The notes under the pieces are model-generated. The model searched no databases. It was not told the DNA's origin and saw only the letters and a program-made list of their open reading frames with translations. Shown here one piece after another: positions 33,801-43,550 of a stretch of DNA of 64,000 bases. The translations under genes were made by a program, and so were the position numbers. This DNA comes from Haliclystus octoradiatus. Its lineage: Eukaryota > Cnidaria > Staurozoa > Stauromedusae > Haliclystidae. The DNA lies in NCBI GenBank assembly GCA_916610825.1, contig OU744446.1:1-64000 (forward strand). The letters are read 5' to 3'. Position 1 is the first letter of the stretch; the number at the start of each line of letters is the position of its first letter.

Positions 33801-36267
33801 CCTTCAATTTGAATTACCATCAAAGCTAGAAGTTACTGACACGAAACGAGGAATCCTTTCCTTAATTAGTTCTATGTTTTCCCCTGATGGATTTCTTTCA
33901 CCAATATACTTAGTTCCCAAATTAATTATGCGTTCCCTGTGGGCATTGAAGATCGACTGGGACGAACCACTACCACCTGACCAAGCGTCAGAGTGGAAAG
34001 AATGGTTGGATGGCTTAGCATCCTTATCTAAAGTGTCTTACCCAAGATGTTTGAAAGGCCCTGATGTATTATCTTCACATAGCTCTGTTAGTATTCACAC
34101 CTTCTGTGACGCAAGTCAAGACGGGATAGGTGTTGTTAGTTATGTAAGAGTTGATCGTAAATTAGAAAGGGGGGAGGGAAAAATTAATGTTGATTCTGGA
34201 GTATTTTGCAGGTTTCTTTTTGCTCGCTCACGCTGTGCTCCGATCAAGTCAGTAACCATCCCACGTCTGGAACTACATGCAGCTACATTAGCGGTAAGGA
34301 CAATCAATCAAATCAAACCTGAATTGCGCATGAAAGTAGATAAGTTTCATTTCTGGAGTGACTCCATGACAACTCTTGCCTACATTAGAAATTCTAGCAG
34401 GCGCTTTCCTGTTTATGTAGCAAATAGAATAAGTGAAATTTCATCTAGCACTTTCCCTGATCAATGGCACCACTGTCCTGGAAAATTGAATCCAGCTGAC
34501 ATTGCTTCAAGGGGAATCATGCCCTTGGCATTTAAGGAGTCTATGTGGACTGAAGGTCCTGATTTTTTGAAATTGGATGAATCTTTATGGCCTTCTTTAC
34601 CAAGTAAAACTATTGATAAGGCTGAAATTGAGCAATTGTCAAATGCTGTTACAAATATTGTTTCCATTGATTCTGATAACCCTATTGCGTCTTTGATTTG
34701 CAAAACACGCTCGTTTTTCAAATTAATATGCATTGTCGCAAGAGTTTTGATGTTCATCTCCAATTGCAAAAATTCTGTGAAAACAAACAATTTGTCAAAT
34801 AATAGTTACAATTTAAGAAATCGAAATGTTAAAAATGTTGTTGTTTCAAATGTTAAAAATGTTGTTGTTTCAAATGTTAAAAATGTTGTTGTTTCAAATG
34901 TTGATGTTTTAACTGATAACTTATTGTTAGAAAGTAAGAGTGTTGTTGTGAAATGTGAACAGTTAAAGGCCTATCCGAAAGAAATCAGTGCACTTAAAAA
35001 TAAATCAAAAATACCGGTAAATAGTAAAATTCTTTTATTAAATCCTTTTCTTGACGACCGAGGAATTATTCGTGTTGGAGGAAGATTGGAAAATTCGAAT
35101 CTTCCTTATGATGTTAAACATCCTATTCTTATTCCGAAACAATCTTTTTTGGTAAATTCAATTGTTGAGGATGCACATTTATCTTTGAAGCATACCGGTG
35201 TTATGTGTATTGTGAATTTTATCAGGCAACATTTCTGGATACCTTCACTAACTTCTAAAGTAAAACAAAGAGCTCATGCATGTATCCCTTGCCAGAAACT
35301 ACATGGACGTCGAATGGAACAATTCATGGCACCTTTACCTCATGACAGACTAATACAGACATTCCCCTTTGACGTAACGGGGGTAGACTACTTTGGGCCC
35401 TTTTATGTAAAAGTTTTAAGATCTACTGTTAAGTATTGGGGGTGTATTTTTACCTGCATGTCAATTCGAGCTGTCCATTTAGAAACCTCCTCCTCCCTAG
35501 ACACAGATAGATTTATTTGTGTACTGAGAAGATTTTTAGCTAGGAGAGGAAAACCTAGTAAGATTATATCTGATAATGGGACCAATTTTGTAGGGGCTGA
35601 GACCGAACTTAAGGTGGCGATCTCCAATTGGGATCAAAACCGTGTTTCGCAGTTTCTTCTATCTTCAGGAATCACATGGAAATTCAATCCTGCCGGTGCT
35701 CCTCATCATGGTGGTGCGTGGGAAAGATTGATTCGATCTGTCAAACATTGCCTGAAAACTGTCCTTGGTAACCGATCATATGACCTGGAGACGCTTCAAA
35801 CATTGCTCACAGAAGTAGAAGCTGTTCTAAATTGCCGCCCTTTGACTGTTCTATCAAATGATCCTTTGGACCTGGACCCTTTGACGCCAAATCATCTGCT
35901 GTTGTTACGGAATGGTGTGTCTCAACCCCCTGGTACGTTTGACGATTCAGATATGATTCTAAGAAAACGCTGGAGAAAATCGCAAGCCCTCGCTGACTCG
36001 TTCTGGACAAAATGGAGTCAAGAATATGTCACCCTTCTCCAAGCAAGACAGAAATGGAAAACCTCCAAACCAAATATCCAAGTTGGAGACTTGGTTCTAG
36101 TCATGGATGATAATTTGGTTCGTTCCCAATACCCAATGGGAGTTGTGATAGATGCGCCTGATGGGAAAGATGGTTTGGTACGCCAAGTTAAAATCAAAAC
36201 TGCAACTGGTCAGCTAGTGCGTCCGCTGACGAAGATATGTCTCTTGGAGGGACAACCCTGTAAATAA
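30814..36267 (+). CDS. BEL-2 gag-pol polyprotein
   Basis: 1817 codons from the ATG at 30814; the frame is open slightly further upstream but that ATG is the first. Residue positions below are approximate. Gag with a DUF1759-like core (KLPTFSGIAIQYQDFISSF) lies near 190. Three zinc-knuckle-like Cys/His clusters lie at 395-450 (CVFCDQNHKSRNC, CFRCFSPGHFSQRC, CSICNRRHH). The aspartic protease has DTGSQFTL at 510. The RT has LRIVFDAACKF and its active site YVDDFLYS at 917. RNase H-like motifs are TFCDASQDGIG and FWSDSMTTLAYI. The integrase has its zinc finger, then catalytic Asp in VDYFGP (1525), Asp in SDNGTNFVGA (1588) and Glu in GGAWERLIRSVK (1637). A C-terminal DUF5641-like part follows (LDPLTPNHLL...GDLVLVMDDN). 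No stop or frameshift is seen, so it is potentially functional. A 24-bp coding repeat is described separately. Confidence 0.96.
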   Translation: MSKSKAKAEMYSVSSDDFLREANEFDHAIAQAARNVSKVNSATRKYMITRLERLFSSLTNATYSLAHESPTDISVEISEQYIHREALFYQTIDLLHSVTPESPGLTSSFVNQARQYSDSDEMRNKSAVPRNPSNLPSVSKQTPSSRKIKRHHVNKGGAPLDQTNVLTTNKSESILASIADALSAMQIKLPTFSGIAIQYQDFISSFKAQVDSRHTLSSATKFHHLVSHLSQNALSSVNSLPRDDEGYATALSTLDKLYGNSHKIARAHLDLLCIDEPVSYKFPLEVERLYHQLLAASSTFDRLKYNNDVNSTSTLLKIIDRLPEHAQYRWRKLNNSQKTLATFHDLVLFMEKETDFVNDPVWSRLSHKATVHPSKNISSINVTTNQNSSSSNNPFCVFCDQNHKSRNCPNTGLSQDEIIKTLKDNQLCFRCFSPGHFSQRCFSRTICSICNRRHHTFLHKNAPTFVQTAPAAVTNTIHTSLADSAKVLLPVVVLDVIGPNGSTQVNALLDTGSQFTLINASICQKLGIEGHVDTLNFNTVSNTKTVQQCERVTVPVKSLTKNCFRLTNVASVKGLFLPYISNIPPSIKSLPHIAEHVSNFAQGRLDMLIGADHSDLILPTETINGSSTKEPIVIKTPLGCSLLGGESSCKNLSSSGGINVIANNLETPTLQSFWNAGDLSEEYFGLDKPYSQDDLFAIQNLKSSLKVVEGHFQADLLWKKDFTGLQNNEIVAKKRLSSLVRKFEFDPKFKEDYCKVMQGYINDGCAALVQDPSLSSRYTHYLPHFAVFHPRKPDKLRIVFDAACKFRQQSLNDHLLSGPDLLNSLVGCLLRFRENRFCVLSDIKGMFHCIKVTPEHTDAFRFLWFLDNDFSKPAVFKMLVHVFGAISSPTVANEALRSIANFVEDPNIKAAIRDNFYVDDFLYSSDDLLIMNEVVSKLYVLLQNFGFVLTKWITNAPSVLKHIPDVDKSATQVKLDLGEDASQRTLGVVWDIKQDILQFELPSKLEVTDTKRGILSLISSMFSPDGFLSPIYLVPKLIMRSLWALKIDWDEPLPPDQASEWKEWLDGLASLSKVSYPRCLKGPDVLSSHSSVSIHTFCDASQDGIGVVSYVRVDRKLERGEGKINVDSGVFCRFLFARSRCAPIKSVTIPRLELHAATLAVRTINQIKPELRMKVDKFHFWSDSMTTLAYIRNSSRRFPVYVANRISEISSSTFPDQWHHCPGKLNPADIASRGIMPLAFKESMWTEGPDFLKLDESLWPSLPSKTIDKAEIEQLSNAVTNIVSIDSDNPIASLICKTRSFFKLICIVARVLMFISNCKNSVKTNNLSNNSYNLRNRNVKNVVVSNVKNVVVSNVKNVVVSNVDVLTDNLLLESKSVVVKCEQLKAYPKEISALKNKSKIPVNSKILLLNPFLDDRGIIRVGGRLENSNLPYDVKHPILIPKQSFLVNSIVEDAHLSLKHTGVMCIVNFIRQHFWIPSLTSKVKQRAHACIPCQKLHGRRMEQFMAPLPHDRLIQTFPFDVTGVDYFGPFYVKVLRSTVKYWGCIFTCMSIRAVHLETSSSLDTDRFICVLRRFLARRGKPSKIISDNGTNFVGAETELKVAISNWDQNRVSQFLLSSGITWKFNPAGAPHHGGAWERLIRSVKHCLKTVLGNRSYDLETLQTLLTEVEAVLNCRPLTVLSNDPLDLDPLTPNHLLLLRNGVSQPPGTFDDSDMILRKRWRKSQALADSFWTKWSQEYVTLLQARQKWKTSKPNIQVGDLVLVMDDNLVRSQYPMGVVIDAPDGKDGLVRQVKIKTATGQLVRPLTKICLLEGQPCK
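34825..34900 (+). repeat. Three 24-bp in-frame tandem repeats in BEL-2 pol
   Basis: Three units encoding VKNVVVSN lie between the RNase H region and the integrase zinc finger, in what should be a flexible linker. The frame is kept. Confidence 0.9.
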
Positions 36268-36436
36268 AGACAGTAGCTTGTCGCAATATGTAACCCTGTT
36301 GGTTAAATTAATAATTAATTTCTAAGAAATAATTTTTTATAGTACGCTACATTGATAAAATAATTGTTACTTTTCAGTTTGTAAATTAGTTTAAATACGT
36401 TTAATATGAAAGACCAAGATATTTCATGGTGGGGAG

Positions 36437-36896
36437 TGTAGAAACTAATTTACCATATTTGTTGTCATGGTAACTTGTTAATTCACATTGTCTTTGTCAT
36501 CACCATAGTAACATTAATATTGTCATACGGTCATACAGCACATGTCAAACTATTTCACATTCACTGTCATAGTTCCTGTCATGTTGTCAATTCACTAATG
36601 GTTATTTGTCTGTTGCCCTAATTTAGTGTTATATTGAGTGTCTGTATTGTGATTGGTCAACTTGTAATCATTGCTGTGTTTTAACTAATCTTGTGCTACA
36701 CTTCCCATCCACTGTTCGTCTTGGGGCCACATAGTACGGTCGTAATAGATTGTTATTAAAATTATACGCTGTAGTTTTCTCTTGGCCTACTTCTTGTCTT
36801 GTTGTTCTTGCGGTCTCAAGCGGACAGTCAAATACAGTTACAGTCCTCTGAAGTCAACGTTAGGCTTTGGAAAGCAAAGCAATTATCTCATTAACA
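36437..36896 (+). repeat. BEL-2 3' LTR
   Basis: 460-bp partner of 29626-30085, preceded by the purine tract GGTGGGGAG and followed by the GCCGA target duplication. Confidence 0.95.
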
Positions 36897-37640
36897 GCCG
36901 ATATGATCTACAGATTAGAATCTGGATTATTAAAGTTTAATGAGAATATTTTGTGTGATATATAAGCTAACTAATACTGTCCACGTAACTTATAGGCAGT
37001 ACTATAACGTTAATAAAATTTAACTGAAACAATGAATGATTAACTAATAGCTAAGTATGAATGACTTTTAATGTATAATATCGATAAGTGATTATATGAC
37101 GATTATATGATGAATATATTGCCGATAATATTAACTAATAGCTAATTACTAAAGAATTGTGCAGCTAATGTTGATAAATGTAATGATATTTATGAAGTCA
37201 TTCTTCAACAACTTCTATCTTGAAACCCATGTATTGAGCATCTAGCCAAGACTGATTTATTTGGTTGATCGCTTTGACACCACCATGAAGTATTTGCTAT
37301 GGGGGCCTCAAGGTAACTATTAGAAATATGTTTCTGAGTTTTCCTTGACCAACTGCAAGAGGCTCTACATAGTTCATCCAAAGAAGTAGTATAGCGTGTG
37401 TTTAAACTTTGAGATGATGGTTTGCTTTGAGTAAGAAAGTAGATAAGGGAGTTTGAAATGGATATTGATAGATGAAGCATCTTCTTTACATGATTTATTA
37501 ACATTGTATCAAGTTGTAGTAGATGTGAAGCTTTGAGATTATTTGCAGTGCGTTTGTAATAGCTGAAGAAACTTTCAAATCGAAGATAACCATAGATGCG
37601 TCAAACGAAATACAATTTAAATGTCGGATTGTACTAATAG

Positions 37641-38105
37641 CTAGGATAGCTTTCTGTTTTTCTTTTCTATGAGATGAGTAAATACAAGGGACTGCTGCAT
37701 GATAACACCAAGATACTCGTAGGATTTCACAAACTCTAGACTAACATTATCAAACATAAACTTGTCAGCTGCTGCTAGATAAAACTTTACAATTTTATTT
37801 TTATTTTTGTTTACTTGCAAACAGTTTGTGGAGCACCATAAAGAAATTGCATCAAGTGCTTGTTGAATTGGTAAGGATTGAATAGAATAAATGACCAAGT
37901 CGTCAGCATAAAATAGATAAGAAAGATTTTCAATAGGTGTTAGAATTGAGCAGTGATGTTTTCTGAAAAAAATATTGGGGGAGCGGCTTGCAATTCTTAT
38001 AGAGGCCGAAGGCCCCTCCTTGTAGGGGGTCCGGGGCATGAGGGCATGCCCCCTGCAAAAATTTTCAAAATTATAATCTTTCAAGAGACCAGCTCTGTAG
38101 CGCAT
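37641..38105 (-). pseudogene. LINE-C reverse transcriptase fragment with YADD
   Basis: The frame contains ENLSYLFYADDLVIYS, QQALDAISLWCSTNCLQVNK and SYEYLGVIMQQSL, the order of RT motifs C to E in LINEs. Codons before about 37970 come from the GC-rich insert and are not RT. Confidence 0.8.
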
Positions 38106-38280
38106 TTCAAGAGACCAATTCAGTATAATCTATCGGGTCATTTAATTACATCCTTGTTAAAATATGAAGTAATTGTCTTGAAAATGGGCCAATCGCCCAG
38201 AGATGAAAAAAGTGAGGGGACGCCGTTCACCCGGAAAAAGTAGTGGGAGGACGACGTTCCCTCGCGTTCCCCCACCAAAA
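37970..38280. mobile_element. GC-rich short insert in LINE-C
   Basis: About 310 bp, much richer in G+C than its surroundings, with GGGGGTCCGGGGCATGAGGG, a GGGCATGCCCCC palindrome, and GTGGGAGGACGACGTTCCCT. It lies between RT motifs B and C of LINE-C. It has no coding of its own, so it is probably a SINE or MITE. Sequences of this 'GGGGGTCCGGGGCATG' style recur as interspersed repeats in several marine invertebrates (from memory, not checked). Confidence 0.55.
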
Positions 38281-39289
38281 CACCACTGGAATTGAGGCTA
38301 GATCAGCTATATACGTAATAAAAAGTGTAGGAGAGAGGCTGTCTCCTCGCAAAACACCATGGTGTTGAGTAATAGTTTCAGAAAATTTTACTCCTTCATC
38401 GATTTTTATAAAAGCAATGAATGACCTGCGTTGCTAGGATAATTTGGGCCGAGTAAGAAATACCTTTGTTGTCATTGTGGATTTGGTAAAGACCTTCAGA
38501 AATGCAACGAAGTGCATGTTTTAACATATTGTGATATGTTCAGATATAATAGATTAGCAAAGCAAAATACATAAATCAGCAATAAATAGTAACATAAATA
38601 ACAATAACAACATAAACATAATAACAATAACATAATAACATAATAATAACATAAATCATATCGTGTGAATTTCAAATACCGGTGGCAGTGCGGCGCAAAT
38701 TTGAAAGATACATTTTGTTTCAAAAATCAAGAGACGTAAGAACCCAGTTTAGAACACAGCGCTTCGAATGGTACTACTTACGAAAATTTTGATTCAGATT
38801 TCGGAGAGGTATAAGTGAACAACCATTGGAAAGGACTTCTAATTACAGGTTAAGATATTGGAGCAATGTTTTGATTATATCTAAAATTTCCCCTCGAACA
38901 CCATGATTCCCTGATATCATTAATAAGCATATTTGTAATAGTTGTATTTTGCTGCGTTGGAAACCAAATTGTAAATCGGGCAAGAGGTAAGCAACGTTAT
39001 CAATTATTCTTTTGTTTAATAACGACGTAGCCAAATCAACAGACAACATAACAAAGCTATACCACGATAATTACCTGGCTCATCTGTAGCTCCTTTTCCT
39101 TCGAATAAAATTTGAAAATAACCTCTTCAATTGAAAAGACTAGGTGTTCAGTTGTTATTTGTTGTTTATAGGTAGACATTTGGTAAGTTGTCAATTCCAG
39201 GTGGTTTTTTCAATGATGTCGATAGAATTGCCTCTAGTACTTCATCTTCTGAGAAAAGCTGGTTAAACCAAGTGTCATCATAGTCTTCA

Positions 39290-39890
39290 TCGTTGATACA
39301 GCCAGATAGACATCTAGTGACCTCAGCAGATTTATAGAGAGTAAGACCTTCGAGAGACAGATAGACAAAGGACAACTAGAAATCCAGGCAGGAGTCTAGA
39401 CAGCCATAAAGAAATCTAGACATATATACAGTTGTCTAGAACGCCAGCAAGACGTTTACACAACCAGACAGAAGTCTGAACAAATATACTTCTAGATAGC
39501 GTGGAAGACGTCTAGACAGACTGACAGACACAGATCTAGAAAGTTAGATTAACGTCTAGCCAGACATATAGACAAAGGTCAGACAGAGGAAGTCTAGACA
39601 GCCATATAGACATCTAAACAGCCTTAGAGACATGTAGAGAGCCAGACAGAAGCTCAGACAGCCTTTTAGAAATCTAGAAATCTAGACGGACAGCTAGACA
39701 TACAGACAGATGGAAGGAAAAAAGTCATCCAAAGGAGGGCTTGACAACCAGACCAAAATAAAATCGTCTAGAGATCCCTGTTGAAGCTTAGACAGCTAGG
39801 CAGACATCTAGACAGTCATACAGTTAAGGTCAGACAATTGAGGTCTAGACAGCCAGGTAGAAATCTTTACAGCCAGACCCGGGAGTAACT
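39290..39890. repeat. Subtelomere-type GACAG/TCTAGA repeat, island 3
   Basis: About 600 bp of the same irregular units as at 665-840 and 28.2-29.5 kb, including CAGTTAAGGTCAGACAATTGAGGTCTAGACAG at about 39821. It starts inside the LINE-C coding region. Confidence 0.85.
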
Positions 39891-42430
39891 TCCATTGCAG
39901 CTAGACAGGGTCTTCAAATGAGCATATGGCAACTGTACCCTAAAGAAAACGCTATTTCAAGATGCGCATGTCCAAAGATGTAGGGAAGAAACCAACCCCA
40001 TCTAATTTGAGAGAAAAGGCGCAATTTGATCACATTAATGAAGGCGGCTCTCTGTTCAGTTCAATTCAGTAGTTTTTGTTGGGTTTCTTTTAAAGGTACG
40101 GCACATCAACCAGAATTGTATTACATTATAAACAGATATAAACTTTTATTGTATTTCATTATTATTTGGTTTTCGTATCGACTGTAATCGCCTCTATTCA
40201 ATAGTTCTCGAACCTACTGGAAATCATGCTATAGCTAACATTTCAAAGCAACAGCGATCAGCATCGGCTAGCGGCGTAAAGTAATTATAACAAGACTTGG
40301 CCTAAAGGCTGAAAGTTCAAGATATTATTTCATATGGGATTGGATTATTTGGGTGTTATTGACGTGTAATACTATCTGATCGGATGCAATAATTTATGGA
40401 AGACTGCCGCTTGTGTTGTTCTGTTTAATAGCCAGTTGGCCTTATCATTATAGGTTATCAACTCAGCCTGCCAAACCAAGCCAGTAACGCTGACCAAATT
40501 GACTAGTCCACATTGTTTTTTCTTCCAATGTTTAGTCATTTCAAACGATAGACATATGTCTGTATTTGTGTCTACATATGTCAGGTAACAACAGTATGAG
40601 AATTGATAGAGGTATAATGCCTTTTAAAAACACAGTCAGTTCACAATGTTTTGCTCTTTGGTCATTCATTTCATTTCGTCCACTTATTTCTGTTGTATGC
40701 TTTTGCTGTTGGCCATGATGGGTGAGGAGACAAATCGTTTCAATTTTGATGATGGGTGAGGAGACAAATCGTTTCAATTTTGATGATGACGTACTGGAGG
40801 CAATTTTCACCACGCTGTGCATGACTCCAGGCATAATATGTTTGCTAAATTTCTCTATAGAAGGTAATTACTCAGCGTAAGTTTGGCAGCCAGAGTCGAG
40901 GTGAAAGAGAGAAACAGTAAATGCAAGGTAAGACAGCCCTATGGTTTTCTTGTTGAAGACAGAGACTCATAACTTTTCCTGTACATTATTCTACCATTCA
41001 TTCACTATCATATACATAGAGATTAAATGTTCTTAATGATTATATTTACCTGAATGCAATGTATAAATGAATTGGCAATACATTTAACTCAAGCATTTAT
41101 GTTACTATATTTTATAAAACCTAATATGGTTTCACATCATTCTAAGATCACAATCTAACACCTTCCAGAATGAAATTTAATGCTACTATATAACACTGAA
41201 TTAAATCCACTACATAGAGACATTAGTAGATGGATGACAACTCATCTTGGTATATTTTTTATTCATTCCAATTACTTTTGTGTGTAGTTATACCATGCAA
41301 AGAAGTTGAAGCTACGAGTGCCGTCGTGCTTGGGAAGTTTTGCCTAAAAATATTGAGCAACGATTACATAATTGCAGGCATAGCTCCTTCAAGATACAGT
41401 ATACCGTCTCACCAGGCTGTTCTCAAATTTTCCGACGACTTATTTTTTGTTTATTGAAGGTACCAAAAGTGCAGCTCTACTTATTATCTCTCAGGGTTAC
41501 TTTTGAGAGGGTTTTACTTGAATAATGGAAAAATGTAGACAATATGTGACATATTAGGAGGTTATGCAAGACTTGAAAAAAGAATCTTTATCAAAAATAT
41601 GCTGAACTTAGTGCAGCTCTACTTATTATCTCTCAGGGTTACTTTTGAGAGGGTTTTACTCGAGAACTGCAATTAATTGCTTGCATGAAAAGATTGCGTC
41701 TTTACAGAATGAGATTTGCAGTAGAGATGAAACTGTTGATGCATTAAAAAGATCCCTTGCAAGGAAGTCAACCCATGTAACAAGAGGAAAGTCAAAAAGA
41801 ACAATACAACGTAAACAAAGTCATCTGAGAAAAAGTTGAGAACTGACAGGAGAGAAGCATGCCCTAACTAAAGTTGTTTCACCATGAACGGCTACCGTAA
41901 ACGGCTAGATGACATAACAACTGCACAAAGAGGCTATTTAGCTATGAAGGGTAAGGCATGGATTATATGAGCGAACCGAACCTAATACATTTCGATTATT
42001 TCATTCATTCGAATTAAGTTCGCAATCAAATGGCTCAATCAAATAACATGACACCTAATGCCAGGCGATCAACGACGTCATTGGATCGCAAGGAGATTCA
42101 AATCCCATCTTGTTTCTGAATTAGACCTTTAATCTACTCCTAACAAAGCAAAAAATAAAATAGTAACTAAGCAAATAAATAAGTATTATTTTATTCCAGT
42201 TATACAATCTATTCAACTATTGCAAATAGATTAAACCACGCGTGCTGTTGGTTTATTTGCCGAAACATTTTGACTGGCTAATATAATAGTAAAATGAAGC
42301 AAGGAAAGTAAAACGGGAAAAGCGCACGAAGTAGCTTGCACGCATTCCCCATTCTTTTTTGACTCATGGCTATTTTATGATCCACTAATTTCTAATCTTA
42401 AAGGCAATTACGAATAGGCAATCAATGCAG
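39891..42430. other. Intergenic with small tandem duplications, no gene seen
   Basis: A 34-bp unit is repeated at 40717-40784 (GATGGGTGAGGAGACAAATC...). A 50-bp unit beginning GTGCAGCTCTACTTATTATC occurs at 41470-41519 and again at 41611-41660, 141 bp apart. A short + frame at about 41670-41839 (coiled-coil-like, LQNEICSRDETVDALKRSL) and the one at 41230-41457 have no recognised domain and may be transposon remains. Confidence 0.5.
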
Positions 42431-42435
42431 CATAT

Positions 42436-43015
42436 TCTCTGTTGGCAACTTAAATATACCAGCTTCTATATATTCTTTATCAAACAATGAACTTACTCAA
42501 GTTTCAAAAATAAAACATCTTGGAATTATTTTATCATGTGATTTTAAACCACATGAACACTGCTCCATAATATCACGAATGGCCTATACTCTAGATTGCT
42601 CGAACGCATACAGAGGTATTGTACTCGCGTTGTTTGCTATAGGGCTAGCATTTAATTTACCAGTTATGAAGATAGACTTGAAGATAGACAAGAACCCAGT
42701 CTTGAATCGCTTGAAATGCGTCATATAAAAGCTGATGTACTCATGCTTCATAAAATTGTGTACCAAATTATTGACCTTCCTTTCAATGAACTTTTTAAAT
42801 TAGAAAATAACAAATATTCCTTGCGGTCCCATTCGTTGACGCTTACGCAATATTGTATCGTGCGACACCTGAAATTCTGAATGTAAAAGAAATCAGTTTT
42901 GTTAAAGAGTAATCCCCTGGTGGAAGTCTCTACCTCAATCATTAGTAACATCCAAAAGCCTCTATCTATTCAAAAGAGGGCTTGGTGACGTGAAAAACGC
43001 AGACGAATATTTTTT
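42436..43015 (+). pseudogene. LINE-D 3' end remnant
   Basis: Broken + strand coding with the C-terminal signature of CR1/L2/Jockey-like LINEs: VGNLNIPASIYSLSNNELTQ, KIKHLGIILSCDFKPH, then in another frame YEDRLEDRQEPSLESLEMRH and FNELFKLENNKYSLRSH, then PWWKSLPQSLVTSKSLYLFK. At least three frameshifts. It is related in plan to LINE-A but not an obvious copy of it. Confidence 0.75.
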
Positions 43016-43480
43016 TATTTGTGCATTACTTGATGCAGAAAATATCTCATAATCTTGTCGATTTGTAGATCGAAAATCTGAACTGTAAATATAATATCTA
43101 AAAGTGTTACATGCGTATTCATATTAATTCATTTAAATTGAGGGTCCCACATATATTACATGCATTCGAACTGTAAAATTCAATTCTGCAATGTGCCTTT
43201 GTGGGCTTGGTGAAATGGCCTACCTGAAGACTGAAGCTAGATCAAAAATCTTGTTAAATCAAAAATCAAAAATTCAAAATAAAATGTGTTGAATCAAAGT
43301 CATTGTTGAGATTCAAATATAACTTATAACGGGCGGAATCCGGGGGCGGATTTAACTCGCTTTTGTATAAAATTTAGCAGATTCAATATTTTTGATTTCT
43401 TTGTATCGATATTCAATGTCTCAAGTATGAGTTATAATAATCTTACAATTTCACTCTATCTTGAGGCATTTCCTCGAACT

Positions 43481-43550
43481 GCCTAGCCTACTCGCAGACT
43501 CACTGTCAAAATGTAAACTTGATAAAACAGTAAACAGCTAGTAGACTCCT
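43481..43550. repeat. Fragment of the inverted-repeat family seen in COPE intron 1
   Basis: GCCTAGCCTACTCGCAGACT, CACTGTCAAAATGTAAACTT and GATAAAACAGTAAACAG match the arms at 52573-52679 and 53496-53603 with a few changes. Only one partial arm is present here. Confidence 0.75.

Larger units (their letters stand above)
29621..36901 (+). mobile_element. BEL-2: complete, young BEL/Pao LTR retrotransposon
   Basis: The element spans 29626-36896, flanked by a perfect 5-bp target duplication GCCGA (29621-29625 and 36897-36901). Its two 460-bp LTRs, TGTAGAAACT...CATTAACA, show no difference by eye. A purine tract GGTGGGGAG ends directly at the 3' LTR, and the sequence after the 5' LTR, TGGTCCGTCTTTGGAACC, is the probable primer-binding site. 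It has a single long gag-pol ORF. All parts for retrotransposition seem present. Confidence 0.95.
37205..39375 (-). mobile_element. LINE-C remnant, minus strand
   Basis: Scattered RT pieces in the right order on the minus strand. 39166-39375 has SEDEVLEAILSTSLKKPPGI, the start of an RT domain. 38843-39049 has LLNKRIIDNVAYLLPDLQFG. Near 38300-38400 the frame reads HHGVLRGDSLSPTLFITYIA (motif B). 37641-37965 has LFYADDLVIYSIQSL (motif C, YADD). 37500-37630 has KAILAISTIRHLNCISFD. Frameshifts are many, a GC-rich insert splits motifs B and C, and the subtelomere-type repeat cuts the 5' part at about 39290. Confidence 0.8.
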
